This document shows, one piece after another, positions 36,876-46,644 of a stretch of DNA of 64,000 nucleotides. Below the pieces are notes generated by a model. That model was not told where the DNA came from. It made no database searches and saw only the letters and a list, made by a program, of their open reading frames with translations. Numbering within the stretch: the first letter of the stretch is position 1; the number at the start of each line of letters is the position of its first letter. Origin of the DNA: Nisaea acidiphila (GTDB lineage: Bacteria > Pseudomonadota > Alphaproteobacteria > Thalassobaculales > Thalassobaculaceae); NCBI RefSeq assembly GCF_024662015.1, contig NZ_CP102480.1, positions 4,272,501-4,336,500 on the forward strand, written 5' to 3'. The translations under genes were made by a program, and so were the position numbers.

Positions 36876-37802
36876 ATGAATGCGAAAGTGAACCTGACCA
36901 TGGGCCCGGCTGAATGGGGACTGCTCATCCTGCTGTCTGCGGTGTGGAGCAGTTCCTTCTTTCTGGTCGAACTGGTGATCGACGCGATCCCGCCTTTCAC
37001 CATCGTGCTCTGCCGGGTCGGGATCGCCGCGCTCGCCATGCAGCTCCTGCTGCCGCTTTTCGGTCTCGGCATGCCGCGCGACTGGAAGATCCTCCGCGCC
37101 TTTTTGATCATGGGCTTTCTCAACAACGCGGTGCCGTTCTCGCTGATCGTCTACGGGCAGACCCAGATCGCGAGCGGTCTCGCCTCGATCCTGAACGCCT
37201 CGACACCGGTCTTCGGCGTGCTGGTGGCGCATTTCCTCACCGACGACGAGCGCATCACCCCGCTGCGCCTGCTCGGCATCGCCCTCGGCTTCGGCGGAGT
37301 CGCCCTGATGCTGGGCTCCGATCTGGCGGACGGCATCTCCGGTACTTTCTGGGGCCAGCTCGCACTGATCGGCGCGGCGCTCAGCTACGCCTTCGGCGGC
37401 GTCTTCGGGCGACGCTTCAAGGCGATGGGGATCCATCCGGCGCAGACCGCGGCCGGGCAGGTCACCGCCTCCAGCCTGATGCTGCTGCCAGTCTCGCTGC
37501 TCGTGGACCGGCCCTGGACGCTGCCCGTGCCCGGCCTCGACACCGTCGCCGCTCTGGTGACGCTCGCGCTCGTCTCGACCGCTTTCGCCTATATCCTCTA
37601 TTTCGAGCTGCTGAAGCGGGCGGGGGCGACGAACCTGCTGCTTGTCACCCTGCTGGTCCCGGTCGGGGCCATCCTGCTCGGGGTTCTGTTCCTGAACGAA
37701 ACGCTCGGACCGAGCCACGCCGGCGGCATGGGGCTGATCGCGCTTGGCCTGCTGGCGATCGACGGGCGATTGTTCCGGAAGTTCCGTCGTATGGCCGGGT
37801 AG
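36876..37802 (+). CDS. EamA/DMT-family transporter
   Basis: 308 residues, ten predicted membrane helices in two EamA halves. GQTQIASGLASILNASTPVFGVLVAH in the first half and LVPVGAILLGVLFLNETLG in the second are the usual EamA blocks. The substrate is unknown. The ATG at 36876 follows CGAGACGGCG, a weak ribosome site. A hairpin at 37815-37834 follows. Confidence 0.88.
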   Translation: MNAKVNLTMGPAEWGLLILLSAVWSSSFFLVELVIDAIPPFTIVLCRVGIAALAMQLLLPLFGLGMPRDWKILRAFLIMGFLNNAVPFSLIVYGQTQIASGLASILNASTPVFGVLVAHFLTDDERITPLRLLGIALGFGGVALMLGSDLADGISGTFWGQLALIGAALSYAFGGVFGRRFKAMGIHPAQTAAGQVTASSLMLLPVSLLVDRPWTLPVPGLDTVAALVTLALVSTAFAYILYFELLKRAGATNLLLVTLLVPVGAILLGVLFLNETLGPSHAGGMGLIALGLLAIDGRLFRKFRRMAG

Positions 37803-37814
37803 AGGAATAGAAAA

Positions 37815-37834
37815 GGCCGGCATCGCTGCCGGCC
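37815..37834 (+). terminator. Hairpin after EamA gene
   Basis: GGCCGGCA and its complement with a TCGC loop, starting 12 bases after the stop codon, followed by CAATTCTT. The T-run is short. Confidence 0.55.
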
Positions 37835-37845
37835 CAATTCTTCAA

Positions 37846-37936
37846 GTCGTCATTCCCGCGAAAGCGGGGACCCAGGGTTCCAGGTCACCGTTCCACGCTC
37901 TCTGGGTCCCCACTTGCGTGGGGATGGGGATGACGA
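37846..37936. repeat. Palindromic intergenic repeat, copy 5
   Basis: GTCGTCATTCCCGCG at the left and CTCTGGGTCCCCACTTGCGTGG followed by GGGATGACGAAC at the right. The final arm carries an extra GGGGAT, a small local duplication. Orientation is the same as copies 1 and 2. Confidence 0.85.
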
Positions 37937-37955
37937 ACGTTTTGGGTGGGAGGGC

Positions 37956-38303
37956 TTACGCTTCCTCGCCGATCTGGACGTCGATGCCCTTGGTGTTGAG
38001 CATCTCGAGCAACTCGCCGGTCTCGTACATCTCGCGGATGATGTCGCAGCCGCCGACGAATTCGTTTTTCACGTAGAGCTGCGGGATCGTCGGCCAGTTG
38101 GAGAATTCCTTGATGCCTTCGCGGACCGCCGGGTCCTCGAGCACGTTAATGCTCTTGAACTTGACGCCGACATGGCTGAGCACGCCGACCACGGCGGCGG
38201 AGAAGCCGCATTGCGGGAAAACCGGGGTGCCTTTCATGAACAGGACCACGTCGGTCGAGTCGATTTCGTCCTGGATGCGCTGGCGGGTGTTGTCGTCAAG
38301 CAT
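37956..38303 (-). CDS. grxD: Monothiol glutaredoxin, Grx4 family
   Basis: 115 residues. VLFMKGTPVFPQCGFS holds the CGFS active site of class II monothiol glutaredoxins, followed by WPTIPQLYVKNEFVGGCDI, the glutathione-binding loop. These proteins bind a bridging 2Fe-2S cluster and pass it on, usually in complex with BolA, which is encoded 59 bases upstream on the same strand. The pair after purL is a conserved alphaproteobacterial arrangement. Confidence 0.96.
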   Translation of the reverse strand: MLDDNTRQRIQDEIDSTDVVLFMKGTPVFPQCGFSAAVVGVLSHVGVKFKSINVLEDPAVREGIKEFSNWPTIPQLYVKNEFVGGCDIIREMYETGELLEMLNTKGIDVQIGEEA

Positions 38304-38362
38304 GGCGTGGTCCTTTCCTGGGTCCGTGTGCCGTTCGGTTGAGAGAGTGTAGCAGATTGCAG

Positions 38363-38596
38363 TCAGCTGGGTGTGCCGGTCTGCAGCGCGAGGGCGTGCA
38401 GTTCGGTGCCCATCCTGCCCTGCAGGGCCGCATAGACCATCTGGTGCTGCTGGATACGCGTCTTGCCTTCAAAGGCGGAGGACAGGACATGGCAGGCGTA
38501 GTGATCTCCGTCCCCGCGCAGATCCTCGATCGTGACCTCGGCATCGGGGAACGTCTCCTTGATGAGGCGTTCGATCTCTCCGGCTTCCATTGCCAT
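38363..38596 (-). CDS. BolA family protein
   Basis: 77 residues. The BolA fold has the conserved DGDHY in the middle, FEGKTRIQQHQMVYAAL as the recognition helix with its invariant His, and ELHALALQT at the C terminus. It probably binds the glutaredoxin-held 2Fe-2S cluster and so acts in iron-sulfur assembly or iron sensing. I chose the first ATG at 38596; a second at 38590 is possible. It lies between purL and grxD. Confidence 0.93.
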   Translation of the reverse strand: MAMEAGEIERLIKETFPDAEVTIEDLRGDGDHYACHVLSSAFEGKTRIQQHQMVYAALQGRMGTELHALALQTGTPS

Positions 38597-38629
38597 GCGT
38601 ATCTGTCCCTGTCTTTTCGTTCTTTTGCT

Positions 38630-40840
38630 TCAGGAGGCGGCCATGTAGTCCGGCAGCCGCTCCTCGAAGACCGACCGTAGCATTGAGACCGATATGGAGT
38701 CACCGGCGGAGAGTTTCAATTCGCCGTCTCCGGTCGTCCGTCCGATCGCGCTTGCGGAAACGCCTGCTTTCTCCGCTGCTCTGAGCACCGCATCCGCATC
38801 TTTCGCGGTAACGACATAGCGCGCCTGGTCCTCGCCAAAGGCCCAGGCATGGGCTGCGAGACCGTCCTGCGGGACGACTTCGGCGCCGAGTCCCTTCGCG
38901 CCGAGCGCCATCTCGGCAAGCGCGACGGCGAGGCCGCCATCGGAGATATCGTGGCAGGCGGTGACGCTGCCGGCCTCGATCAGGCCGCGCACGAAATCGC
39001 CGTTCTTCTTCTCCAGAGCCAGGTCGACCGGCGGTGGGGCGCCTTCCTCGCGGCCTTCGACCTCCCGCAGATAGATCGACTGGCCGAGCCAGCCCGTGGT
39101 CTCGCCGATCACGACGATTGCTTCGTCCGCTTCCTTGAAGGCGACGGTGGCGCGCTTGGCGATATCGGCGATCACGCCGACGCCGCCGATCACCGGGGTC
39201 GGCAGGATCGCCTTGCCCTCGGTCTCGTTGTAGAGCGAGACGTTGCCGGAGACGACCGGATAGTCGAGGGCGAGGCAGGCGGCCTTCATGCCGTTAATGG
39301 CGCCGACGAACTGGCCCATGATCTCCGGCTTGGTCGGATTGCCGAAATTCATGTTGTTGGTGACGGCGAGCGGCTTTGCGCCGGTCGCGGTGATGTTGCG
39401 CCAAGTCTCGGCGACGGCCTGGGCGCCGCCGGTTTCCGGCGCCGCCTTCACATAGCGCGGCGTGCAGTCGACACAGACCGCAAGGCCCTTCTTACTGTCA
39501 CGCACCCGGACCATTGCGGCGTCGCCGCCCGGACGGATCGCGGTGTCACCCATGATCAGGTGATCGTACTGTTCCCAGACCCAGCGCCGGCTGCAGAGAT
39601 CGGGGCTGCCGATCAGATCCTTCAGCGCGCCGGTCAGACTCGCCGGGGCAGGGACGGAGGCGGGATCGAGCACCGGTGCGGCCGGGGTCGGCTGCCACGG
39701 CCGGTCGTATTCCGGGGATTCCGCGACCATCGGGGCGATCGGAATGTCGCCGACCGTCTCCTCGCCCATCTTCAGCACCAGGTTGCCGGTGGTGGTGAGG
39801 TGCCCGATCACGGCGAAATCCAGTTCCCACTTGTCGAAGATCGCCCTTGCCTCGGCCTCGGCTTCCGGACCCGGCTTCAGGATGATCAGCATCCGTTCCT
39901 GGCTTTCGGAGAGCATCAGCTCGTAGGGCGTCATCTTCTCTTCGCGGGCCGGCACCTTGGCGAGGTCCATCTCGATGCCGAGACCGCCTTTGCCAGCCAT
40001 CTCGACCGCGGAAGAGGTGAGGCCGGCCGCGCCCATGTCCTGGATGGCGATGATCGTGTCGGTGGCCATCAGCTCGAGACAGGCTTCCAGCAGCAGCTTC
40101 TCTGTGAAGGGATCGCCGACCTGTACTGTCGGGCGCTTCTCCTCGGAATCCTCGTTGAATTCGGCGGAGGACATGGTCGCGCCGTGGATGCCGTCGCGGC
40201 CGGTCTTGGCGCCGACATAGATCACCGGGTTCCCGGCGCCGGCGGCGGCCGAGTAGAAGATCCGGTCCGCCGGCGCGAGGCCGACGGTCATCGCGTTGAC
40301 CAGGATGTTGCCGTTATAGGCCGGGTGGAAATTCACCTCGCCCGCGACCGTCGGAATGCCCATGCAGTTGCCGTAGCCGGCGATGCCCGCGACCACGCCG
40401 CCGACCAGGTGCCGCGTCTTGGCATGCTCCGGGCTGCCGAAGCGCAGCGCGTTGAGGTTGGCGATCGGCCGCGCGCCCATGGTGAAGACGTCACGCAGGA
40501 TGCCGCCGACGCCTGTGGCCGCGCCCTGATAGGGCTCGATGAAGCTCGGGTGGTTGTGGCTCTCTATCTTGAAGACCGCAGCCTCGCCGTCGCCGATGTC
40601 GATCACGCCGGCATTCTCGCCCGGCCCCTGGATCACGTGCGGCGCTTCGGTCGGCAGTGTCTTCAGCCATTTCTTCGAGCTCTTGTAGGAGCAGTGCTCG
40701 GAATACATGGCGGAAAAGACGCCGAGCTCCGTCATGTTCGGCTCGCGGCCGAGGATCTTCAGGATGCTGGCGTATTCGTCTTCGGAAAGGCCGTGCTCGG
40801 CGACGATTTCCGGGGTGATGGCGACGTTGGAAATACTCAA
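38630..40840 (-). CDS. purL: Phosphoribosylformylglycinamidine synthase, large subunit PurL
   Basis: 736 residues, the size of the small PurL type that works with PurQ and PurS. It converts FGAR to FGAM with ATP, taking ammonia from Pur[39 protein letters not shown] and NLNALRFG in the N-terminal half and [15 protein letters not shown] near the C terminus are hallmark blocks. The start is a TTG at 40840 that overlaps the purQ stop as TTGA; GGTGAGGG lies 9 bases before it. It is followed by bolA and grxD, likely in one transcript. Confidence 0.96.
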   Translation of the reverse strand: MSISNVAITPEIVAEHGLSEDEYASILKILGREPNMTELGVFSAMYSEHCSYKSSKKWLKTLPTEAPHVIQGPGENAGVIDIGDGEAAVFKIESHNHPSFIEPYQGAATGVGGILRDVFTMGARPIANLNALRFGSPEHAKTRHLVGGVVAGIAGYGNCMGIPTVAGEVNFHPAYNGNILVNAMTVGLAPADRIFYSAAAGAGNPVIYVGAKTGRDGIHGATMSSAEFNEDSEEKRPTVQVGDPFTEKLLLEACLELMATDTIIAIQDMGAAGLTSSAVEMAGKGGLGIEMDLAKVPAREEKMTPYELMLSESQERMLIILKPGPEAEAEARAIFDKWELDFAVIGHLTTTGNLVLKMGEETVGDIPIAPMVAESPEYDRPWQPTPAAPVLDPASVPAPASLTGALKDLIGSPDLCSRRWVWEQYDHLIMGDTAIRPGGDAAMVRVRDSKKGLAVCVDCTPRYVKAAPETGGAQAVAETWRNITATGAKPLAVTNNMNFGNPTKPEIMGQFVGAINGMKAACLALDYPVVSGNVSLYNETEGKAILPTPVIGGVGVIADIAKRATVAFKEADEAIVVIGETTGWLGQSIYLREVEGREEGAPPPVDLALEKKNGDFVRGLIEAGSVTACHDISDGGLAVALAEMALGAKGLGAEVVPQDGLAAHAWAFGEDQARYVVTAKDADAVLRAAEKAGVSASAIGRTTGDGELKLSAGDSISVSMLRSVFEERLPDYMAAS

Positions 40841-41526
40841 GAGAGGGCCCTCACCAGTCCGTCGAAGAGGCCGCGGCCGTCCGTGCCGCCTACCGCGCTG
40901 TCGATTGCGTTTTCCGGGTGCGGCATGAAGCCGAGCACCGTCTTCGCCTTGTTGAAGACGCCTGCGATGTTGCGGATGGATCCGTTGGGGTTTCCTCCCG
41001 CCGTCGTCTGGCCGTTCTCGTCGACATAACGGAAGGCCACCTGGCCGTTCTGCTCGATCTCGTCGAGGATCTTCTCGTCGGCGAAGTAATTGCCGTCGTG
41101 ATGGGCGACGGGAATGGAGAGCACCTGGCCGTCCTCGTAACCGCCGGTGAAGAGCGACTGGCTCGTCTCGACCCTCATGCCGACATTCTTGCAGATGAAC
41201 TTGAGGCCCGCATTGCGCATCAGTACGCCCGGCAACAGGCCGGTCTCGGTCAGCACCTGGAATCCGTTGCAGACGCCCATGACCGGAACGCCCTTGTCGG
41301 CTTTTTCCTTCAGGTTCCTGAGCACCGGTGAATGGGCGGCAATGGCGCCGGCGCGCAGGTAGTCGCCGTAGGAGAAACCGCCGGGGACCACGATCAGGTC
41401 CACATCCGGGATGTCCGAGTCTCTATGCCACACCATGTGCGGCGCTTTTCCGCTGGCTTGTTCGAGGGCGACGGCCATGTCGCGTTCTCTGTTGGTGCCG
41501 GGAAAGACGATGATCGCTGATTTCAA
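40837..41526 (-). CDS. purQ: Phosphoribosylformylglycinamidine synthase, glutaminase subunit PurQ
   Basis: 229 residues. It is a class I glutamine amidotransferase: [10 protein letters not shown] and [18 protein letters not shown] near the N terminus, nucleophile Cys in GVCNGFQVL, and His and Glu in FMPHPENA. It supplies ammonia to PurL. The homologous N terminus begins K-S-A-I-I-V-F-P-G, and the only codon before it in the right place is TTG at 41526, with GAGAGG 7 bases upstream. Later Met codons would cut the first strand. The upstream neighbour is a GGDEF gene on the other strand, 168 bases away. Confidence 0.95.
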   Translation of the reverse strand: MKSAIIVFPGTNRERDMAVALEQASGKAPHMVWHRDSDIPDVDLIVVPGGFSYGDYLRAGAIAAHSPVLRNLKEKADKGVPVMGVCNGFQVLTETGLLPGVLMRNAGLKFICKNVGMRVETSQSLFTGGYEDGQVLSIPVAHHDGNYFADEKILDEIEQNGQVAFRYVDENGQTTAGGNPNGSIRNIAGVFNKAKTVLGFMPHPENAIDSAVGGTDGRGLFDGLVRALS

Positions 41527-41694
41527 CGCGGGGCCTCTCGATTGGGGCTGGGTCGGCGCGGCGGAAAGTAAGGGAGGAGGCTGCCGAGCGCAAGCCATGT
41601 CGCCGCGTTCACGATGTTATCACGGCAGCGTCGGAGACTGCATCCGTCGCAGGCCATTTGGGACAAAAGACTGGAGACTGAACTGCAACCGCAG

Positions 41695-43149
41695 ATGCGG
41701 ATTGACGCCGCGTCCATTACGGCAAGAATATATATTCCAATACCAGTGTATGTTGGGGCGCTGGTGAAAGGCGGGGGCGTGGTTTTGGATCAGATCGGAG
41801 CGAGGGCGGTTGACGGCCTTCCGCTTCTTCAGTCCGTTCTGGACGCTATGGGGCAGGGGCTGCTGGTCATAGATCGGCACCGCCGCGTCATCGCTGCGAA
41901 TCCCCGGTTCGAGGCTCTTTTCGAGAGAATCTGCGCGGTTTCGCCCATCGGGCAGGAGCTCGAGTTCATCATCTCAGCCGCCGATCCGGACTCCGCGATC
42001 CCGGAGCGGGTTTCCGCGGATAGCGGTTTCGGGCCGGAGCGGCTGGCCGTCGGAGAGACCGTCCAGGAGGTTCGCGGTAACGCCGTTCCCGAGATCGGCT
42101 ACCTGATCACCTTCAACGATGTCACCGGGCATGTTCGCGCCGAGCAGGCAGCACTCAGCCACGAGCAGCGCGTGCGCGAGATTCTGGATCACAGTCCGGT
42201 CGGCGTGAACATCATCGCGCCGGATGGGCGGCGGCTCTATTCGAATCGGAAGATCCAGGAAATGTGCGGCCTCTCGGCCGAAGAACTGGCGGAGACGCAC
42301 GCGGGTACCCATTACGCCGATTCGAAGCTTCGCGATCAGCTGCTTGAGCGGATGCGGCGCGAGGGCGCGATCGAGAACGAGGAAGTTGAGTTCGTCCGCA
42401 GGGACGGGACGCCGTTCTGGGTGCTCCTGTCGTGCAGGTCGTTCGAATATGATGGGGAGGACTGCGTTCTCAGCTGGCTCTATGAGATCACGGACAGGAT
42501 CGAGCTCGAGCGCAGGCAGATCCGCAGCCGAGAAGAGCTTGAAATCCAGATCCTGGAACTGCGCGACCGGGAAGATCGCATGGCGCAGCAGGCGGCGGAA
42601 CTCGAAAGCTTGGCGATCCGGTTGTCCGAGTCCGAGCGCAAGATGGCCGAACTGGCGAATTTCGACAGTCTCACGGGGCTGCCGACTTCCCGGCTTTGCA
42701 TGGACCGGATGCAGCTCGCGATGGCCAACGCGAAGCGCGACCAGACGCTCACCGCCGTATTCTATGTCGATCTCGATGGCTTCAAGGCGGTGAACGACAC
42801 CTTCGGTCACGATGCCGGAGATCTGGTGCTGAAGGAGGTGGCGGGCCGCATGAACCAATGTTTCCGCGAGGTCGACACGGTGGCGCGTATCGGCGGAGAT
42901 GAGTTCCTGGTCGTGCTCTGGGGGCTCGGTTTCCGGGATGCGGTTACGCCCTTGGCCGACCGTTTGCTCGGCTGCTTTGAGGAAGAATTCGTTTTTCCCG
43001 ACGGCAGGGCGAAGATCGGCGCGAGCATCGGAATTGCTTTCTTCAACGGCGCGTCCGATACGCCGGATACGCTGATCAAGCGCGCGGACAAGGCCATGTA
43101 TGTCGCCAAGAAAGGCGGCAAAAACCAGTACGCGATCAGTGAGAGTTAG
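41695..43149 (+). CDS. PAS-domain diguanylate cyclase (GGDEF)
   Basis: 484 residues from the ATG at 41695. The start is uncertain: an ATG at 41614 and a GTG at 41779 with GGCGGGGGC before it are alternatives. Two PAS domains come first, each ending in a D-V-T or E-I-T-D-R segment (LITFNDVTG and YEITDRIEL), then a coiled coil, then GGDEF with the intact RIGGDEFLVV at about 398-407. The inhibitory RxxD site lies five residues before it. It should make c-di-GMP from two GTP. It sits inside the purine block, between purQ (divergent) and a GNAT gene (convergent, 4-base overlap). No membrane helix was seen. Confidence 0.9.
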   Translation: MRIDAASITARIYIPIPVYVGALVKGGGVVLDQIGARAVDGLPLLQSVLDAMGQGLLVIDRHRRVIAANPRFEALFERICAVSPIGQELEFIISAADPDSAIPERVSADSGFGPERLAVGETVQEVRGNAVPEIGYLITFNDVTGHVRAEQAALSHEQRVREILDHSPVGVNIIAPDGRRLYSNRKIQEMCGLSAEELAETHAGTHYADSKLRDQLLERMRREGAIENEEVEFVRRDGTPFWVLLSCRSFEYDGEDCVLSWLYEITDRIELERRQIRSREELEIQILELRDREDRMAQQAAELESLAIRLSESERKMAELANFDSLTGLPTSRLCMDRMQLAMANAKRDQTLTAVFYVDLDGFKAVNDTFGHDAGDLVLKEVAGRMNQCFREVDTVARIGGDEFLVVLWGLGFRDAVTPLADRLLGCFEEEFVFPDGRAKIGASIGIAFFNGASDTPDTLIKRADKAMYVAKKGGKNQYAISES

Positions 43150-43613
43150 TCTGCCGGGTCTTTGATCATCAGGGTGAACCGGTCTTCGTCGAGCATGAAA
43201 TGCTCCGAAACGCTCCATCCGAGCTTTTCGTATAGGGCATCGGCGTTCTCGGTATAGAGATGCAGCAGCGGAATCCCCCGCAAAGCCGCCTCACGTTCGA
43301 CTGCGGCGACCAGGCCGCCGGCAACGCCGTTGCCTCTCTGCTCCGGCACCACATAGACGCTTGCGAGCCAATGCCTCAGGTCCTGCCGCGACTCCAGGTC
43401 ATGGTCCACCAGAGAGGCCATTCCGATAACCTTGTCTCCGGAGATCATCACCATGCAGTCCTCGCTTGGATTCCGCATGATTTGGCGAAACCAGTCCGCA
43501 GAGTTCTGCAGCGTGCGACCTGACTTTCTACCCCACTGTTCGTGGTTCCAGTGGACCACAGTGTCGAGATGGTGCGGGACGTCGGAGAGCTTGAGAATGT
43601 GTTGAGCGGGCAC
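43146..43613 (-). CDS. GNAT family N-acetyltransferase
   Basis: 155 residues. The acetyl-CoA loop is EQRGNGVAGGLV after the strand ASVYVVP, and LYTENADALYEKLGW is the C-terminal helix-strand of the fold. The start is GTG at 43613, 10 bases after purS, so it may be co-transcribed with purC and purS. The substrate is unknown. It interrupts the usual purS-purQ order. Confidence 0.85.
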   Translation of the reverse strand: MPAQHILKLSDVPHHLDTVVHWNHEQWGRKSGRTLQNSADWFRQIMRNPSEDCMVMISGDKVIGMASLVDHDLESRQDLRHWLASVYVVPEQRGNGVAGGLVAAVEREAALRGIPLLHLYTENADALYEKLGWSVSEHFMLDEDRFTLMIKDPAD

Positions 43614-43623
43614 GGCGCCGGAC

Positions 43624-43866
43624 TTAGCCCTCGATCTCGACCGTGTAATTCTCGATCACTGTATTGGCGAGCAGCTTCTCGCACATGTCAGTCACCTGCG
43701 CACGGGCCTTTTCCCGGTCGGTCTCCGTGAGTTCCAGCTCAAGAAACTTGCCTTGGCGTACCTGGTCGACCCCGGCGAAACCGAGCGCGCCGAGCGCGTG
43801 CTCGATGGCCTTGCCCTGCGGATCGAGGACGCCGTTTTTCAGGGTGACATGGACAGTGGCTTTCAT
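43624..43866 (-). CDS. purS: Phosphoribosylformylglycinamidine synthase subunit PurS
   Basis: 80 residues. It matches PurS over its whole length, with VTLKNGVLDPQGKAIEHAL at the start and VIENYTVEIE at the end. It bridges PurL and PurQ in the small-type FGAM synthase. It is 42 bases after purC on the same strand. Confidence 0.95.
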   Translation of the reverse strand: MKATVHVTLKNGVLDPQGKAIEHALGALGFAGVDQVRQGKFLELELTETDREKARAQVTDMCEKLLANTVIENYTVEIEG

Positions 43867-43908
43867 GCTTTCACCAATCTCGTTTCGCTCGGGGTGCCGA
43901 CATGCGGC

Positions 43909-44673
43909 TTATTGAATGGCTTTGGGGCCTTTGAGGTCCATTGGACCGGCTTCCGGCAGCACGCCGAGCCGGCGGGCGACTTCCTGGTAGGCTTCCCGCT
44001 CGCCGCCGAGATCGCGGCGGAAGCGATCCTTGTCGAGCTTTTCGTTGGTCTCGACGTCCCACAGCCTGCAATTGTCGGGGCTGATCTCGTCCGCGAGGAC
44101 GATCTGCAGTGTGTCTTCGGTGTAGTACCGGCCGAACTCCAGCTTGAAATCCACCAGACGGAGGCCGACGCCGATGAAGAGGCCCGTGAGGAAATCGTTC
44201 ACCCGCAGAGAGAGGGCGATGATGTCGTCGATATCCTGTGTGGTGGCCCAGCCGAACGCCGTGATGTGCTCTTCGGCGACCATAGGGTCACCAAGTTCGT
44301 CGGACTTGTAATAGTACTCGATGATCGAACGCGGCAACACGGTGCCTTCCTCGATCCCGAAGCGCTTGGCGATGGATCCTGCGGCGACGTTGCGGACGAC
44401 GATCTCGACCGGGATGATCTCGACTTCGCGTACCAGCTGCTCGCGCATGTTGAGACGGCGGACGAAATGGGTCGGGATGCCGATCTCCGCGAGCTTCGTC
44501 ATCAGATGCTCGCTGATGCGGTTGTTCAGAACGCCCTTGCCGGTGATCGTGCCCTGCTTCTCGTTATTGAAGGCGGTAGCGTCGTCCTTGAAATACTGGA
44601 TCAGGGTTCCAGGCTCCGGGCCCTCATAGAGGACCTTGGCTTTGCCTTCGTAAAGTTTTCTGCGTCGTGCCAT
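43909..44673 (-). CDS. purC: Phosphoribosylaminoimidazole-succinocarboxamide synthase
   Basis: 254 residues. [19 protein letters not shown] is the N-terminal nucleotide-binding block and [18 protein letters not shown] and LVDFKLEFG are the SAICAR-synthase signatures. The enzyme joins CAIR to aspartate with ATP. It heads the purC-purS-GNAT minus-strand group. The ATG at 44673 is well placed for the family. Confidence 0.97.
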   Translation of the reverse strand: MARRRKLYEGKAKVLYEGPEPGTLIQYFKDDATAFNNEKQGTITGKGVLNNRISEHLMTKLAEIGIPTHFVRRLNMREQLVREVEIIPVEIVVRNVAAGSIAKRFGIEEGTVLPRSIIEYYYKSDELGDPMVAEEHITAFGWATTQDIDDIIALSLRVNDFLTGLFIGVGLRLVDFKLEFGRYYTEDTLQIVLADEISPDNCRLWDVETNEKLDKDRFRRDLGGEREAYQEVARRLGVLPEAGPMDLKGPKAIQ

Positions 44674-45095
44674 GGGTTCCCCGCCTCATAGGTCTGGCGG
44701 AAGGTTTCCGGGATGCGGAGGCCCTGCGCGCCGCAGCGGCAGGAAATGCGCGCTCCATATAAACACAAGGCCGGGCAATGACAATCGGGGAAGAGGCTCC
44801 GTCCTCCTGCCACGCCTGACGCCCGGGCTCCCCGTCTCTGCACGGGGGCTGTTGAGCTTCTCTGTTTGTGCCGGATGCGGATGATTCCCGTTTGACGGTT
44901 AGTTAATGTTAATAACAATATTCCGGAGAGTTTTTCTCGTTAATCGTAAATAAAAAAGAGTCATGCGTTAATATGAATGGATAATTAACCAAGAATAATA
45001 TCATCGCATGCATATTTGAATGTGACAATTAAGGTTTCGTTTCGAGTTTTAGGAAAAAGTCCGCGGCGTCATTTATTCCAATTTGGAGTTCGGTC
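44674..45095. promoter_or_regulatory. Intergenic region with AT-rich promoter zone between purC and chemoreceptor
   Basis: 422 bases without a gene. The purC-proximal half is GC-rich. From about 44890 to 45060 the DNA is strikingly AT-rich for this genome, with many TTAA steps. A possible sigma-70 box is TTGACG at 44892 with AACAAT 16 bases on, pointing to the chemoreceptor, but the -10 is poor. No ORF or known RNA was seen. Confidence 0.4.
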
Positions 45096-46598
45096 ATGTC
45101 TTTCATGTTCTCGCGGGGAGATGCGGCGGCAAAACTTGCCGCGCTCGATAAATCCCAGGCGATTATCGAGTTCCAGCCTGACGGCACGATCATCACCGCC
45201 AATCAGAACTTCCTGACGGCGATGGGGTACGAACTGAAGGAGATCGTTGGCAAACATCACAGCATGTTCGCCGAACCAGCTTACGCGGAGAGCCCGGAAT
45301 ACAAAACGTTCTGGGAGGAGCTTCGGGGCGGAAAGTTCCAAGCGGGCCAGTTCAAGCGGATCGGGAAAGGCGGAAATGAAGTCTGGATCGAGGCTTCCTA
45401 CAATCCGGTCTCGAATGGCACGGGCCAGCCGTATAAAATCGTCAAATTCGCGACCGATATTACGGAGCAGATCAGGAAGAACGCCGATCTGGTAGGTAAG
45501 ATCGACGCGATCGACCGCTCCCAAGCGGTGATCGAGTTCGAACTGGACGGTACGATCGTCACGGCCAACGAAAATTTCCTGAAGACGATGGGCTATGGTC
45601 TCAAGGAAATCGTCGGCAAGCATCACAGCATGTTCGCCGAGCCCGGTTTGGCGCAAACCGCCGAGTACCGGACGTTCTGGGAAGAGCTCCGCAAAGGCAA
45701 GTTCCAGGCGGGTCAGTACAAGCGGATCGGTAAAGGCGGCAAGGAAGTCTGGATCGAGGCGTCCTACAATCCGATTTTCGACCCGAACGGAAAACCGATC
45801 AAAGTCGTCAAATTTGCGACCGACTTGACCGGCCGCAAGGAAGAGAACGCGCAACTCGCCAGAGATTTCGAGCAGGGCGTGAAGCAAATGGTGCAGAACG
45901 TCTCTACCTCCTCTGGCGATCTTGAGATGACGGCGCAGACCCTCGCTGCCAACGCGGAGCAAACCAACCAGCAATCCGCGACTGTTTCCTCTGCGACAGA
46001 AGAGCTTTCGGCCTCGGTCAACGAGATCTCGCGGCAAATCCAGGAGTCGACACGGGCGGTCGGAAACGCGGTCGACGCTGCGGGCCGGTCGGAGAAAATG
46101 GTCTCCGAGTTGCTGAGCGCAGCGCAGAAGGTCGGCGAGATCACGAAAATTATCGCCGATATCGCCGAGCAGACAAATCTCCTCGCACTCAACGCGACGA
46201 TCGAGGCCGCGCGAGCCGGCGAGGCCGGGAAGGGATTTGCCGTGGTCGCCTCCGAGGTGAAAAGCCTGGCCAATCAGACTGCGGCCGCGACGGAAGAGAT
46301 CTCCCTGCAGGTGAAGGGGATCCAGGACTCGACGGAAACGACGGCCAATTCCATTGGCGAGATCGCCCAGATCATTACGCAGGTGAATGAGATCGGCGGG
46401 TCGATCGCGACCGCGGTGGAAGAGCAGGCGGCGGCAACGCAGGAAGTGACGGTCAATATCAGCGGGGTCGCGCAGGCGACGCACGAGAGCGGGGAATCAG
46501 CGGCAAGCGTGCTGACATATGCTCAGTCCCTGTCCTCCCAGGCCGGGGAACTCAACCAGCGGGTCGAGGATTTCCTGGTCAAGGTCCGCTCCATGTAA
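45096..46598 (+). CDS. Soluble chemoreceptor with two tandem PAS domains
   Basis: 500 residues and no membrane helix. Two PAS domains (about 15-120 and 135-245) are near copies, for example [31 protein letters not shown] and VWIEASYNP occur in both. The signalling domain follows, with hairpin tip [19 protein letters not shown] near 365. The protein probably senses a cytoplasmic redox or energy signal, like Aer-type receptors without the membrane anchor; whether a cofactor is bound is unknown. The ATG at 45096 lacks a strong ribosome site. Confidence 0.95.
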   Translation: MSFMFSRGDAAAKLAALDKSQAIIEFQPDGTIITANQNFLTAMGYELKEIVGKHHSMFAEPAYAESPEYKTFWEELRGGKFQAGQFKRIGKGGNEVWIEASYNPVSNGTGQPYKIVKFATDITEQIRKNADLVGKIDAIDRSQAVIEFELDGTIVTANENFLKTMGYGLKEIVGKHHSMFAEPGLAQTAEYRTFWEELRKGKFQAGQYKRIGKGGKEVWIEASYNPIFDPNGKPIKVVKFATDLTGRKEENAQLARDFEQGVKQMVQNVSTSSGDLEMTAQTLAANAEQTNQQSATVSSATEELSASVNEISRQIQESTRAVGNAVDAAGRSEKMVSELLSAAQKVGEITKIIADIAEQTNLLALNATIEAARAGEAGKGFAVVASEVKSLANQTAAATEEISLQVKGIQDSTETTANSIGEIAQIITQVNEIGGSIATAVEEQAAATQEVTVNISGVAQATHESGESAASVLTYAQSLSSQAGELNQRVEDFLVKVRSM

Positions 46599-46605
46599 TC
46601 CCTTG

Positions 46606-46631
46606 CCGGGACGGGCCCTTGCCCGTCCCGG
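46606..46631. terminator. Hairpin between convergent chemoreceptor and aminotransferase genes
   Basis: A perfect 11-bp stem, CCGGGACGGGC and complement, with a CCTT loop. It sits between two convergent stops and could end both transcripts; neither side has a long T-run. Confidence 0.65.
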
Positions 46632-46644
46632 CCGGGTTTCCCTG

